From Calditrichota bacterium (lineage in GTDB: Bacteria > CLD3): a stretch of DNA of 64,000 nucleotides. The translations under genes and the position numbers were made by a program. The notes beneath the pieces were generated by a model that worked only from the letters and a program-made list of their open reading frames with translations, did not search any database and was not told the origin of the DNA. Location of the stretch: assembly GCA_008501735.1 (NCBI GenBank), contig QQUF01000035.1, positions 124,001-188,000 on the forward strand, written 5' to 3'. Of this stretch, positions 53,993 through 63,111 are shown in pieces; positions within the stretch are counted from its first letter, which is position 1; every line of letters begins with the position of its first letter.

Positions 53993-56287
53993 ATGAAAAA
54001 AATTACTTTACTTACAAGCTCAATTTTACTACTTGTCTCACTAAACCTTTTCGGTCAAGGTTTTTACGACACTAACACAATTAACACAATCGAAATTACT
54101 TTCGCCGAATCTAATTGGGACCAAATTTTAGACAATTATTATTCGGCTGGAAATGACGACAGACTTATTGGAACTGCTTTAGTAAATGGAGTTCAGTACG
54201 ATAGTGTTGGAGTTAAGTACAAAGGTAATTCAACCTATAGTGCAAACAATGCCAAAAACCCTCTTAACATAAAATTAAATCATATTTTAGACCAAGACTA
54301 CGATGGTTACCAAACTCTAAAACTTTCAAGCGGAGCAAAAGACCCTTCATTTGTGCGTGAGGTTTTATCTTACGAAATTTCAAGGAAATATATGGATGCT
54401 TCACAAGCAAATTTCATAAAAGTTTACATCAACGGAAATTATCACGGACTTTACACAAGTGTCGAATCTGTGAACGGAGATTTCCAAGATGGATATTTAA
54501 ATGCGGACAAAGACAACACAAGAATCAAATGTAATCCTGTCAGTGTTTTTAATGGAGGTTCTTCACTTGAATATTTGGGAACCGATTCAACATCTTACTA
54601 TGACTACTACGAAATGGCTTCTGAGTATGGTTGGCAAGATTTGATTGATTTGACTTACACAATCAACAACGACCCAACAAACATTGAGAACTTTCTCGAT
54701 ATTGACAGAACTATTTGGAAACTCGCTTTCAACAATGTTTTTGTAAATTTGGACAGCTATACTGGACCTTTTAAACAAAACTATTATTTAATAAAAAATG
54801 ACAACGGAATTTTAGTTCCTGTAATTTGGGACTTTAATGAAAGTTTTGGTGGTTTTTCAATGATTGGTGGCACTGGAGGAGGAGGACAAACTGCCTTAAT
54901 GCAACTCGACCCTCTTTTAAGACAAAACGAATCTGATTGGCCACTTTTAAATCTACTTCTTGGAGACCCAACTTACAAAAATATGTACATTGCACATTGC
55001 CGAACAATGCTTCAAGAAAATGTTTCAAGCGGTTGGTACTCAGCAAAAGCAGATTCTTTGCAAGACTTAATTGCTGTTGATTACCAAGCAGACCAAAACA
55101 AGTTTTATACTTATTCACAAATGCTTACAAATTTAAATTCTTCAGTTTCAGGTGGTGGAGGCGGACCTGGCGGTTCAACAGTTGGAATTACTCAACTTAT
55201 GGAAGCACGAAGAACTTACTTGGAAACTCACGCTGAATATACTTACACTCCTCCAACAATCAGTAACATTCAAGTAAGCAATACAAGTTCTTTGGCAACT
55301 TTTAACGTAACAATTACAAACGGAACCACTGCTTTCCTCGGTTATAAACTCAGTAAAAAAGATGAGTTCACAAAAGTAGAAATGTTTGACGACGGAAACC
55401 ACAACGACGGTGCTGCAGGCGATGGAGTTTTTGGAATTGAAGTTCCTGTTCAAGTTGGAAAAGTTAAATACTATTTTTACTCTGAAAATACAAACGCAGG
55501 AATGTTTTCACCTGAAAGAGCTCAGCACGAATTTTATGAATTGCCTGTAAACAGCGATGTTGTGATTAACGAATTTATGGCTTCAAACGATACAACTGTT
55601 GCTGACCAAGATGGTGAATTTGATGATTGGATTGAACTTTACAATACTTCAAACAGCCCAATTTCTCTAAATGGATTCTTCTTAACTGACGACAACAACG
55701 ACTTAACTCAATGGGCTTTCCCTGACACAACAATCGGAGCGAATGATTTTCTAATCGTTTGGGCTGATAACGATTCTGGACAAGTTGGTTTACACGCAAA
55801 TTTCAAACTTTCTGCTGGAGGCGAAGATATTTTCCTTGTTGATGCTGACACAAACATTGTTGACGAAGTTGATTTTGGAAATCAAAATAATGATGAATCT
55901 TATGGAAGATTTCCAGATGGAACAGGAGATTTTGGAATAATGACAAATCCTACTTTTGCTGCTCCAAATTCGAACCTCACAAGTATTTTTGAAGGTGAAG
56001 AAATTACTCCAAGAAGTTTTAGCCTTGAGCAAAACTTCCCTAATCCTTTCAACCCAACAACTACGATTAATTACGAATTAGAAATTACGAATTACGAATT
56101 TGCGAGACTCTCAATTTTTAATGTTCTTGGACAAAAGGTAAAAGAATTTGAACTTACAGAACCAAAAGGTTCGGTTGTTTGGAACGGAACTGATTCTTTT
56201 GGAAAACAAGTTTCAAGCGGAGTTTATTTTTACCGATTAGAATCTGCAAACCAAGTCCAAACTCGTAGAATGATTTTACTAAAATAA
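53993..56287 (+). CDS. Secreted CotH-kinase / lamin-tail protein with T9SS sorting domain (copy 2)
   Basis: The 764-residue paralogue of the preceding gene has the same layout: signal peptide, CotH domain, glycine-rich linker, lamin-tail domain and T9SS sorting domain. The first 346 residues differ from copy 1 at about 60 positions by eye (roughly 83% identity), while the last 418 residues are identical even at DNA level. The divergence in the CotH part includes the loop GGFSMIGGTGGGGQTALMQ against GGFGMLNQGPGGSGSTTLIT, two residues longer in copy 1. This pattern suggests an old tandem duplication followed by recent gene conversion of the 3' half. It has its own promoter-like site and hairpin. 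Confidence 0.9.
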   Translation: MKKITLLTSSILLLVSLNLFGQGFYDTNTINTIEITFAESNWDQILDNYYSAGNDDRLIGTALVNGVQYDSVGVKYKGNSTYSANNAKNPLNIKLNHILDQDYDGYQTLKLSSGAKDPSFVREVLSYEISRKYMDASQANFIKVYINGNYHGLYTSVESVNGDFQDGYLNADKDNTRIKCNPVSVFNGGSSLEYLGTDSTSYYDYYEMASEYGWQDLIDLTYTINNDPTNIENFLDIDRTIWKLAFNNVFVNLDSYTGPFKQNYYLIKNDNGILVPVIWDFNESFGGFSMIGGTGGGGQTALMQLDPLLRQNESDWPLLNLLLGDPTYKNMYIAHCRTMLQENVSSGWYSAKADSLQDLIAVDYQADQNKFYTYSQMLTNLNSSVSGGGGGPGGSTVGITQLMEARRTYLETHAEYTYTPPTISNIQVSNTSSLATFNVTITNGTTAFLGYKLSKKDEFTKVEMFDDGNHNDGAAGDGVFGIEVPVQVGKVKYYFYSENTNAGMFSPERAQHEFYELPVNSDVVINEFMASNDTTVADQDGEFDDWIELYNTSNSPISLNGFFLTDDNNDLTQWAFPDTTIGANDFLIVWADNDSGQVGLHANFKLSAGGEDIFLVDADTNIVDEVDFGNQNNDESYGRFPDGTGDFGIMTNPTFAAPNSNLTSIFEGEEITPRSFSLEQNFPNPFNPTTTINYELEITNYEFARLSIFNVLGQKVKEFELTEPKGSVVWNGTDSFGKQVSSGVYFYRLESANQVQTRRMILLK

Positions 56288-56350
56288 TTTTACTTTCTTT
56301 TCATAATGGGTTCCTAAATAGCGTCTCGATTTATTTCAAGACGCTATTCC
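55031..56350 (+). repeat. Exact 1,320-bp direct repeat, copy 2
   Basis: This is the partner of 52481-53800. The bases next to both borders differ (T against C on the left, C against A on the right), so the identity ends abruptly, as after gene conversion or unequal exchange. Confidence 0.93.
56317..56348 (+). terminator. Hairpin after the second CotH gene
   Basis: The same 10-bp stem as at 53767-53798 is followed here by CCATTTTAG. It is the expected end of the second CotH transcript. Confidence 0.6.
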
Positions 56351-56423
56351 ATTTTAGAGCAAAATTTAGTAACTGCAACCAAATTCAAATTTCCTTAGTA
56401 TTGCTTTCCAATAAAAAAGAGGT

Positions 56424-57911
56424 TTGAAAATGCTAAGACAGTTTTTCCTAATTTTAACTTTACCGTTAACCCTTTCAGCACAAGAAACAAAAATCCAACC
56501 AAACGACACTTCAAGTGGTGACTTCTTCGGTCAATCAGTTGACTGTTGGCAAAATTTCGCCGTTGCTAGTTCTCCGAAAAATTTGAATCTTGGGGCAGTT
56601 TATATTTTTGAAAAATTAGGAATGAACTGGAATGAAACTACAAAACTTACCGCTTCTGACGGAAGTTTAGGAGATGATTTTGGTACTTCTGTTTCAATCG
56701 AAAGTAACTTAGTTGTAGTTGGTTCACAAAATGACAGCACAGGTTCAGTTTATATTTTTGAAAAGCAAAATTCCACGTGGAACGAAGCTGCAAAGCTGAT
56801 TCCGAATGACGGACAAGAGTTTGACAAGTTTGGAAGTTCAGTTTCAATTTCAGGTAGTTTTATTGCAATCGGTTCAAAAGATAACGATACAAACGGTAAC
56901 AACTCGGGAGCTGTTTACATTTTTGAGAAAGTCGGAAACAGCTGGGTTCAAAATTCGAAAATCACTGCAAGCGACGGAAGTGCAAACGATAGATTCGGAA
57001 ACTCCGTTAAAATTGAAAATGATTTTTTAGTAGTAGGAGCAAGTGGGAACAGCGATTTCGGAGGGAATTCTGGCTCGGCTTATATTTTTAGAAAAATTGG
57101 TTCAAGTTGGATTGAAGAGGCAAAACTTTTACCAAATGACGGTCAATTAGGTGCATTTTTTGGAAACTCAGTTTCGATTTCTGATAGCACTGTTTTAGTT
57201 GGTGCTTTTCGAGATTTCAAAAATGGAATTCCCGAAGGCTCAGCTTATATTTTTCAAAAAAGTGGAAACATTTGGTCACAAGAAGCAAAGCTCGAAGGAG
57301 CAGACATAACCGATAATGACTTTTTTGGAAGTTCTGTTGAAATTAAAAACGATTTAGCTTTTGTTGGAACTTATTGGGGCAAAGCAAACGGAATTCACTC
57401 TGGAACTGTTTACATTTTTGAAAAGTCAGGAAATCTTTGGAATTTTGAATCAAAATTAAGTGCAAGCGATGGAGCTTCACTTGACCATTTTGGAGGTTCA
57501 GTAGCTTTTGATAACGGGAATCTTTTAGTTGGAGCAGCTTACGACGACGACAATGGAATGAATTCAGGCTCGGCTTACATTTACGATTTAAATTCAGTTG
57601 TTTCTGTCAACGAGGGACAAAATCTTTTCACTCCGAAAGGTTTCACCCTTGAACAAAATTTTCCAAACCCTTTTAATCCAACAACAACAATAAATTACGA
57701 ATTGGAAACGACATTTTTTAAAAATGCAAAAATCCAAATCTTTAACGTTCTCGGAAGAAAAATCAGGGAGTTTAAACTAATAAACCCAAAAGGTTCGGTC
57801 GTTTGGAATGGAGAAGATATTTCGGGAAACAGAGTAGCGAGTGGAATTTATTTTTACAGATTAAAATTTGGGAAAAAAAGCAAAATCAGAAAAATGATTT
57901 TGCTTAAATAA
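56424..57911 (+). CDS. FG-GAP-like repeat protein with T9SS sorting domain
   Basis: The 495-residue secreted protein has a signal peptide (ILTLPLTLSAQ) and about seven FG-GAP-like beta-propeller repeats of roughly 52 residues. Each has the pattern DxFGxSVSI...VGSxxDxxxGSVYIFEK, for example SLGDDFGTSVSIESNLVVVGS and SANDRFGNSVKIENDFLVVGA. The C-terminus from about 408 is a T9SS type A domain (FTLEQNFPNPFNPTTTINYEL ending RKMILLK). Such propellers usually mediate binding at the cell surface. The stop is 2 bases from the convergent DUF2884-like gene. Confidence 0.9.
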   Translation: MKMLRQFFLILTLPLTLSAQETKIQPNDTSSGDFFGQSVDCWQNFAVASSPKNLNLGAVYIFEKLGMNWNETTKLTASDGSLGDDFGTSVSIESNLVVVGSQNDSTGSVYIFEKQNSTWNEAAKLIPNDGQEFDKFGSSVSISGSFIAIGSKDNDTNGNNSGAVYIFEKVGNSWVQNSKITASDGSANDRFGNSVKIENDFLVVGASGNSDFGGNSGSAYIFRKIGSSWIEEAKLLPNDGQLGAFFGNSVSISDSTVLVGAFRDFKNGIPEGSAYIFQKSGNIWSQEAKLEGADITDNDFFGSSVEIKNDLAFVGTYWGKANGIHSGTVYIFEKSGNLWNFESKLSASDGASLDHFGGSVAFDNGNLLVGAAYDDDNGMNSGSAYIYDLNSVVSVNEGQNLFTPKGFTLEQNFPNPFNPTTTINYELETTFFKNAKIQIFNVLGRKIREFKLINPKGSVVWNGEDISGNRVASGIYFYRLKFGKKSKIRKMILLK

Positions 57912-57913
57912 GT

Positions 57914-58486
57914 TTAGAACCAATCCAATTTACCCAATTCAGGAACTTTATCTTTAATTTCATCTTTCATATCTTTGAGATGGTCACCGACTTTTTCTAA
58001 GGCTTTAGCTTTCTTTTCCAAGATTTCACCTTTTACTTCAAGTTCATTGGCTTTTTTTTCAAGGTCAGCTTCAACGTCTTCAAGTTCAGAATCTGAAAAC
58101 ATTGCTTCGAAAGCACCTGAAACAGCTTCAAGACCTAACTCTACTCCGTCTTTTCCTAATTCAACTCCTTCAAGTCCAATATCTTTTACCTTTTCAAGTA
58201 ACTCCAAAAAGGTTTCGTTAAACTCTCCAACAAGTCTCTTTTGTTTTGAGTTTAACTTTATTTTTTCACCATCAATAAAAATTTCGTTATCAGAAGTAAA
58301 TTTGACTTCTGAGCCATCATTTTTAAAAGTAACATTTCTGTCGTCGTCAAAATCCAAATCGCAATCAAGATTCAGAAATTCCATATCCTGAACTTTATCG
58401 TAAGAAGAGCCTTTTTTTCCACCAATTGCAAAACTTTGTGAAAAAATTGACACAACAATAAAAAGTGAAATTAATAACTTTTGCAT
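57914..58486 (-). CDS. DUF2884 (YggN)-like periplasmic protein
   Basis: The 190-residue product has a signal peptide (SLFIVVSIFSQSFA) and an acidic N-terminal part (LDCDLDFDDDRN). It then shows the DUF2884-like core KFTSDNEIFIDGEKIKLNSKQKRLVGEFNETFLELL, with helical regions to the end (KKANELEVKGEILEKKAKALEKVGDHLKDM). The YggN family is periplasmic and uncharacterised. The match is by pattern and less than certain. Confidence 0.65.
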   Translation of the reverse strand: MQKLLISLFIVVSIFSQSFAIGGKKGSSYDKVQDMEFLNLDCDLDFDDDRNVTFKNDGSEVKFTSDNEIFIDGEKIKLNSKQKRLVGEFNETFLELLEKVKDIGLEGVELGKDGVELGLEAVSGAFEAMFSDSELEDVEADLEKKANELEVKGEILEKKAKALEKVGDHLKDMKDEIKDKVPELGKLDWF

Positions 58487-58551
58487 TTTTTATGAATCCT
58501 TAGAAATTTAATTTTAAGAACTTACGCACTAAAATTTGGTTGGTTACAAAA

Positions 58552-60084
58552 TTACTTAATCAAAGTAATCTTTAAATTCTGAGTTTTGTTTCCCGCCTTG
58601 ATTCGCAGAAAATAATTTCCTAAGGCAAGTCTTTCCTCACCATTTTCCCAAAAACTAAATTCTTGAATCGGAGACGAAAATCTTCCATTAAATTTCTTCA
58701 CTTCTTGTCCAAGAACGTTGAAAATCTTTGCTTCAAAATTTGCAAAAAAAACTTCCAATGGAATTTGAACCTTGAATTTTCCACTTGTAGGGTTTGGAAA
58801 AACTAACCAAGAATCAAAGTCTTCGGGACTTGCTTCTAAAAAATTAAAAAGTCTTTCAAAGTCTGCGATTCCATAGCCGTAAGTATTGTTTGGCAAGTTT
58901 CCACCAAAATCTGTGTTTGCAGTAAAACGAAGCCCGTCAGCGACTCTTTTTGGTGTCAAAGTTTTATCTAATTCTAAAAGTAAAGCAATTCCACCGGCAA
59001 CCAAAGGTGCAGAAAAAGATGTTCCAGATGAAAAAGTAAAAGTTGAATCCGAAAAATTGCTAACTGTCAAAACTCTCGCTCCCATTGCACAAATGTCAGG
59101 TTTAATTCTTCCGTCAGAAGTTGGTCCGTTTGAACTGAAAGAAGTAATTTCACCAAATTCATTAACTGCACCAACGGAAATAACTTCTTCAACGTCAGCA
59201 GGAGTTAAGATTGTTGTTGGAGAATTTCTCCCTTCGTTTCCCGCTCCGACAACGACAACCATTCCTCTTTCAACGGCAATTTTTGCCGCTTGTGCAACGA
59301 CAGAAGTTTTGCCGTCAAGTTCATCTTTTCCGTAACCTGTTCCGTCTTCAAAAATGTTGTAACCAAGAGAACTTGTTACCAAATCTGCTCCAAGACTGTC
59401 AGCCCATTCCAAAGCTGCAACCCAATTGTCTTCCTCAATGCGGATTTCTTGGTCGTCAATTTCTGTTTTTGCCAAAACAAAAGAAGCTTTTGGAGTAACT
59501 CCGATTAAGTTTCCAACTGAATTTCCTGCCAAAACAGAAAGCACTCTTGTTCCGTGAGAATCTTGTGTTGGAGAATCTCCTACTTCATTTTTTGTAATCG
59601 AATCATTGTTAATAAAATCTCTTTCAGCGATAACTTTTATTCCTGCAAATGCTTCGTGTTCGAGGTTAAAACCTGTGTCAATTACTCCAATCAAAATTCC
59701 TTCTCCAAAAAACCCTTTCTCGTGGAGTTTGTCAATTGTAATTGTTGTGAGTTGTTTCTCTGAGAGACCGTAGTTTGTCGAGTCTGAAACTTGGTTTTTG
59801 TGAACTACTTTTTGAGGTGTGATTTTCTTTCTTACAAAAGTTTGGACTTTTTGGATTTTATTGACGAAAGGTAATTTTTCAATTTTTGGAATTTCGTCTT
59901 GGTTTGCTAAAATGCTAAAAGCACTCAAGAATCTGCTTTGAAAGAGAACTTCTAAGTCAAGTTTTTCAAGTTCAGAGTAATGTGAAATTTCTTGGTAATC
60001 TTTTTTTACGAAAATCCAAAACTTTGATTTCTGAGCAAAACCAAGTTGAGTAAGGATAAACAAAAAAAACAAAACTCTAATCAC
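58552..60084 (-). CDS. Subtilisin-family serine protease with T9SS sorting domain
   Basis: The 510-residue S8 protease has a signal peptide (to about residue 18) and an N-terminal propeptide. The catalytic triad is D136 (IGVIDTGFN), H177 (DSHGTRVLSVLAG) and S356 (SGTSFSAPLVAGG), and a GAGNEGRN block is also present. A T9SS type A domain follows from about 430 (WLVFPNPTSGKFKVQI to LKITLIK). It should be secreted to the surface or medium, where it degrades protein or processes other T9SS cargo. It is on the strand opposite to the CotH and FG-GAP genes. Confidence 0.95.
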   Translation of the reverse strand: MIRVLFFLFILTQLGFAQKSKFWIFVKKDYQEISHYSELEKLDLEVLFQSRFLSAFSILANQDEIPKIEKLPFVNKIQKVQTFVRKKITPQKVVHKNQVSDSTNYGLSEKQLTTITIDKLHEKGFFGEGILIGVIDTGFNLEHEAFAGIKVIAERDFINNDSITKNEVGDSPTQDSHGTRVLSVLAGNSVGNLIGVTPKASFVLAKTEIDDQEIRIEEDNWVAALEWADSLGADLVTSSLGYNIFEDGTGYGKDELDGKTSVVAQAAKIAVERGMVVVVGAGNEGRNSPTTILTPADVEEVISVGAVNEFGEITSFSSNGPTSDGRIKPDICAMGARVLTVSNFSDSTFTFSSGTSFSAPLVAGGIALLLELDKTLTPKRVADGLRFTANTDFGGNLPNNTYGYGIADFERLFNFLEASPEDFDSWLVFPNPTSGKFKVQIPLEVFFANFEAKIFNVLGQEVKKFNGRFSSPIQEFSFWENGEERLALGNYFLRIKAGNKTQNLKITLIK

Positions 60085-60112
60085 AATTTTTCCTAATTAA
60101 ATGACTTCTTTC

Positions 60113-60144
60113 TTGTAGTGAACAAAAATACTTGTTCATTACAA
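60113..60144. repeat. 13-bp hairpin of the TTGTAGTGAACAA family
   Basis: TTGTAGTGAACAA (60113-60125) pairs with TTGTTCATTACAA (60132-60144) with one G-T wobble. The left arm matches the terminator stem at 4612-4625, 55 kb away, so both belong to one repeat family. It lies between the subtilisin gene and the next minus-strand gene; no T-tract follows on the minus strand. Confidence 0.55.
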
Positions 60145-60164
60145 ATTTCCCTGTGAATTATTCT

Positions 60165-60839
60165 CTACGGGCTTTTTAAGTGATTTTCAAGGTTTGGAAG
60201 TTTGACTTCTTCATAAATGACTTTGTTTGTGGAATCAACTTTGAGAGCTTTAATTTCACTCTTTAATCGTTGAATTTCTTCCTCTGTCATTTTGTTTTCA
60301 CGTTCCCGTTGAGTTAAAGTTTCTTTCAATTCTTTTGGTGAGTACCAACTTCCCTCAAAGTTTATGTAGCCTTTTGATTTGTAAACTTCATCTTCGGTTT
60401 GCCACTTCCCATTCTCAAATCTGTAGCCGAGTTTTAATCTTGATTTTTTGTGTTGAGGATTGAGTTTTATTGCTTTACGGAAAGCATTTTTAGATTCAAC
60501 AGAAAATGAAGAAGAAAACTTTTCACACCAAATTCCGAAGTTGTACCAGGATTCTGAGGAGCCTTTGTCAACTTGTGAAAGTTTATTTTCATAAGTTTGT
60601 AAAAGCGAGTCGTTTGCAGTTGCTAGAGTATAAACAATTTTTTTTATCGAAGATTTAGGCAAAGACATTTTGCCTTTTCGCGTTCCGTTTGCAAACTCAA
60701 AAGAAACGTTCTTTTCCGTCTTTTTAAGAATTTTGACATCAAGTTCGTTACCATTATGCAAAATTATTTTGTCTGCAAAAACTTGCTGAAAGACTAATGA
60801 GTTTATGATTAGTAAAAAAAGAAAAAAAGATTTTCTCAT
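60165..60839 (-). CDS. Secreted protein of unknown function with a TPR-like segment
   Basis: The 224-residue protein has a signal peptide (LLIINSLVFQQVFA). The start DKIILHNGNELDVKILKKTEKNVSFEFANGTRKGKMSLPKSSIKKIVY has the Sm-like or SH3-like pattern seen at the front of many envelope proteins. A TPR-like unit (FRKAIKLNPQHKKSRLKLGYRFENGKWQT) and a helical, charged C-terminus follow. The repeated W-x-x-x-E/K-E-x-Y-x-x-x-G-Y/F pattern near 145-170 resembles proteins with no assigned function. It shares a strand and a 22-base gap with the outer-membrane gene upstream. Confidence 0.6.
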   Translation of the reverse strand: MRKSFFLFLLIINSLVFQQVFADKIILHNGNELDVKILKKTEKNVSFEFANGTRKGKMSLPKSSIKKIVYTLATANDSLLQTYENKLSQVDKGSSESWYNFGIWCEKFSSSFSVESKNAFRKAIKLNPQHKKSRLKLGYRFENGKWQTEDEVYKSKGYINFEGSWYSPKELKETLTQRERENKMTEEEIQRLKSEIKALKVDSTNKVIYEEVKLPNLENHLKSP

Positions 60840-60861
60840 CTAAGACAATCTGAGTCCAATT

Positions 60862-61482
60862 TTATTTTATGAGTTTTCCAAAATTCACCATCAAGGCAAA
60901 ATTTGAGTATTCATCGTCAGTTCCAAAAAGCGGTTCTGCAAACTTCACAAAATTGTAACGAATGTTAAAACCAAAGTATGAAAAATTTGAAGAAAAATAA
61001 TCAACTCCCAAATTCACAAAACCCGTTGGAGCCATTGCAAAGTTGTTTTTTACTCCATCTTCTGCATCGTCACGTGGAAAACTCCAACCTAAAATCCCAC
61101 CAACTCCAACTCCAAAATGAGGGCGTAAACTTGGATCAAGTGCGTCAAAATGTGGATAGTAACGAGTTTCTAAAATAACAGGAACCATTAAAATTGTACT
61201 TTCATTATTTATTGTTTCACCTGTTACAGTATTTCTTGGAATATCTCCGTCTTCTTGAATTAAGTCCAAACGACTTGAAAGATTAAACCAAACATTATCA
61301 AAAGCTCTCTTGCCCCAAGTTCCTCCGAACCCAAGTCCGATTGTTGAGACTTGAAAGTTGAATCCTCGATTTTCATTTAAAGAAGAAAGTGGAGTAGTGT
61401 AAATCGGAGAATGTTGTGCTTTAAGCGAACCAAAACTTAAAAAAGCTAAGACGATTGCAGAAAAAATTGTAAGTAATCGCAT
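60862..61482 (-). CDS. Predicted outer-membrane beta-barrel protein
   Basis: The 206-residue product has a signal peptide (FSAIVLAFLSFGSLKAQ). It shows alternating beta-strand patterns such as FQVSTIGLGFGGTWGKRAF, TILMVPVILETRYYP, GVGVGGILGWSF and FGFNIRYNFVKFA, ending in MVNFGKLIK. This fits a small eight-stranded barrel. The exact family is not clear. Confidence 0.65.
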   Translation of the reverse strand: MRLLTIFSAIVLAFLSFGSLKAQHSPIYTTPLSSLNENRGFNFQVSTIGLGFGGTWGKRAFDNVWFNLSSRLDLIQEDGDIPRNTVTGETINNESTILMVPVILETRYYPHFDALDPSLRPHFGVGVGGILGWSFPRDDAEDGVKNNFAMAPTGFVNLGVDYFSSNFSYFGFNIRYNFVKFAEPLFGTDDEYSNFALMVNFGKLIK

Positions 61483-61688
61483 TGATTTATCCTTGAAAAT
61501 TAAGTTCTAAGTTAGAAATTAAAACTAACGTTTCTAAAAAGAAATTCCAATAGTGAATTTATGGCTAAATAGAGTAGAGTAATCGAAAACCGAATTCATT
61601 TGCAAGTTAGTATTTTTCTAAATAAATTCTTTTTCCATTGGTGAAATTCTATTTTAATTAAAATAAACAGGTAGGAAATTGAGTCCAA

Positions 61689-61716
61689 TTGTTTTTCGTG
61701 AAAAAGACTTTATACT
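61689..61716 (+). promoter_or_regulatory. Sigma-70-like promoter for the carbonic anhydrase gene
   Basis: TTGTTT at 61689-61694 and TATACT at 61711-61716 are 16 bases apart, giving a likely start near 61723 and a leader of about 40 bases. The -35 box matches the TTGACA consensus only in part. Confidence 0.4.
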
Positions 61717-61763
61717 TCCTTTAGAACTCTAGTAAAAATTAAACAAAAAAGCAAAGTTAAGAA

Positions 61764-62393
61764 ATGCGAAAATTAAAACATCTTTTTGAACGAAACAAAA
61801 ACTGGTCTGAAAAAATCAAAGAATCTGACCCTGAATTTTTCTTTAATCTTTCCAAACAGCAATCACCTAAATACTTATGGATTGGTTGTGCAGATAGCCG
61901 AGTTCCTGCAAATCAAATTGTTGACCTTATGCCTGGCGAAGTTTTTGTTCACCGAAATATTGCAAACCTTGTTGTTCACACAGACTTGAATTCTCTCTCA
62001 GTAATTCAGTACGCTGTTGAAGTTCTAAAAGTAAAACACATAATTGTTTGTGGACATTACGGTTGCGGTGGAGTTCAAGCTGCAATGCAAAATAATGCTT
62101 TGGGATTGATTGACAATTGGTTAAGGCACATTAGAGATACTTACAGAAATTACCAAGGTGAAATTGATAGAGTCGAAGATGAAAAAGGAAAATTGAATTT
62201 ACTTTGTGAAAAAAATGTCATTGAGCAAGTTGCAAATTTAAGTCACTCAACAACTGTCCAAAATGCTTGGAAAAATGGACAAGAACTCGCAATTCACGGC
62301 TGGATTTACAGCATTCAAAATGGAATTCTCAAAGACCTAAATGTTTGTACAACAGGTTTAGACGAAATTTCACAGACTTATCGGGTTAAGTAA
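61764..62393 (+). CDS. can: Beta-class carbonic anhydrase
   Basis: The enzyme interconverts carbon dioxide and bicarbonate for biosynthesis and pH balance. The zinc site is complete: C42, D44 and R46 in GCADSR, and H98 and C101 in CGHYGCGG, the same numbering as in E. coli Can. Other conserved blocks are MPGEVFVHRNIANLV and the C-terminal LAIHGWIYSIQNGILKDL. At 209 residues it is full length. The gene stands alone with its own promoter. Confidence 0.97.
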   Translation: MRKLKHLFERNKNWSEKIKESDPEFFFNLSKQQSPKYLWIGCADSRVPANQIVDLMPGEVFVHRNIANLVVHTDLNSLSVIQYAVEVLKVKHIIVCGHYGCGGVQAAMQNNALGLIDNWLRHIRDTYRNYQGEIDRVEDEKGKLNLLCEKNVIEQVANLSHSTTVQNAWKNGQELAIHGWIYSIQNGILKDLNVCTTGLDEISQTYRVK

Positions 62394-62439
62394 GCCTGAT
62401 TTTATTTAAATTTATTCCAACTTTTACAAAGGGGTAGAA

Positions 62440-62943
62440 ATGAAATTTTTATTGATTTTTTTGACAACTACAATATTTTTTTCGTGTAGCAACGAAACAC
62501 GTACAAGCACTTTAACTCCTATCAATTGGAAAAAAAGAAGCATTGAGTTAAATAATTTAGAAAACCTATTTTTAGGAAGTTCCTATTTATCCGTTTATTC
62601 CGAAATTTATAGCCAATCAGACCAAAGAGTTCACGGTTTGACTGTAACAGTAAGTATGAAAAATATAAGCTCTGTAGATTCCACCTTCATTTTGAAAGCT
62701 GATTATTTTAACACTGAAGGACATTTGATAAGAACATATTTTGATAAACCTATTTTCCTTAAACCATTAGAAACCATTGAAATTGTGATTAGTGAAAAAG
62801 ATAAAGAAGGTGGTACTGGCGGAAATTTTATTTTTGAGTGGGCAAGTAAAAATGTAAAATCTGAACCTCTTTTTGAGGGAGTTATGATTTCAACTTCTGG
62901 ACAACAAGGTTTGTCATTCACGACTCAAGGAATCAAAAGGTAA
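62440..62943 (+). CDS. DUF3124 family lipoprotein
   Basis: The 167-residue protein has a lipoprotein signal (TTTIFFSCSNET) and the DUF3124 features: SVYSEIYSQSDQRVHGLTVTVSMKNIS, DYFNTEGHLIRTYFDKPIFLKPLETIEIVI and FEWASKNVKSEPLFEGVMIST. The function is unknown. A GGGGTAG motif precedes the start. It follows the carbonic anhydrase gene by 46 bases. Confidence 0.85.
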   Translation: MKFLLIFLTTTIFFSCSNETRTSTLTPINWKKRSIELNNLENLFLGSSYLSVYSEIYSQSDQRVHGLTVTVSMKNISSVDSTFILKADYFNTEGHLIRTYFDKPIFLKPLETIEIVISEKDKEGGTGGNFIFEWASKNVKSEPLFEGVMISTSGQQGLSFTTQGIKR

Positions 62944-63111
62944 AAAAGTAAATTCATTATTGCCTGTTTTTAGCGGAACGATTTTGGGATTCGTGTTGAA
63001 TTTGGTGTGAAACTGAAATTGTCTCTTGGTGAACATTTTCCATTTTCGTGCCATTCTACTCGTACTTAGATTTCTAAATAATGTAACAACTGTTAAATTT
63101 TAAAACTTCAC

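Noticed and set aside
52481-56350. Insertion sequence or transposon as the cause of the 1,320-bp repeat
   Set aside because: The repeat holds only the coding end of a CotH gene and its terminator, with no transposase, no terminal inverted repeats and no target duplication.
57975-58391. A 138-codon plus-strand frame opposite the DUF2884-like gene
   Set aside because: Its translation is Ser/Phe/Pro-rich, the typical shadow of an acidic, Lys/Glu-rich gene; the minus-strand gene has a signal peptide.
58886-59335. A 149-codon plus-strand frame inside the subtilisin gene
   Set aside because: It lies antisense to the catalytic domain with intact D136/H177/S356.
61483-61763. Possible small gene or RNA in the 281-base gap before carbonic anhydrase
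   Set aside because: No open frame with a ribosome binding site and no strong hairpin apart from the AT palindrome ATTTTAATTAAAAT; only a promoter is supported.
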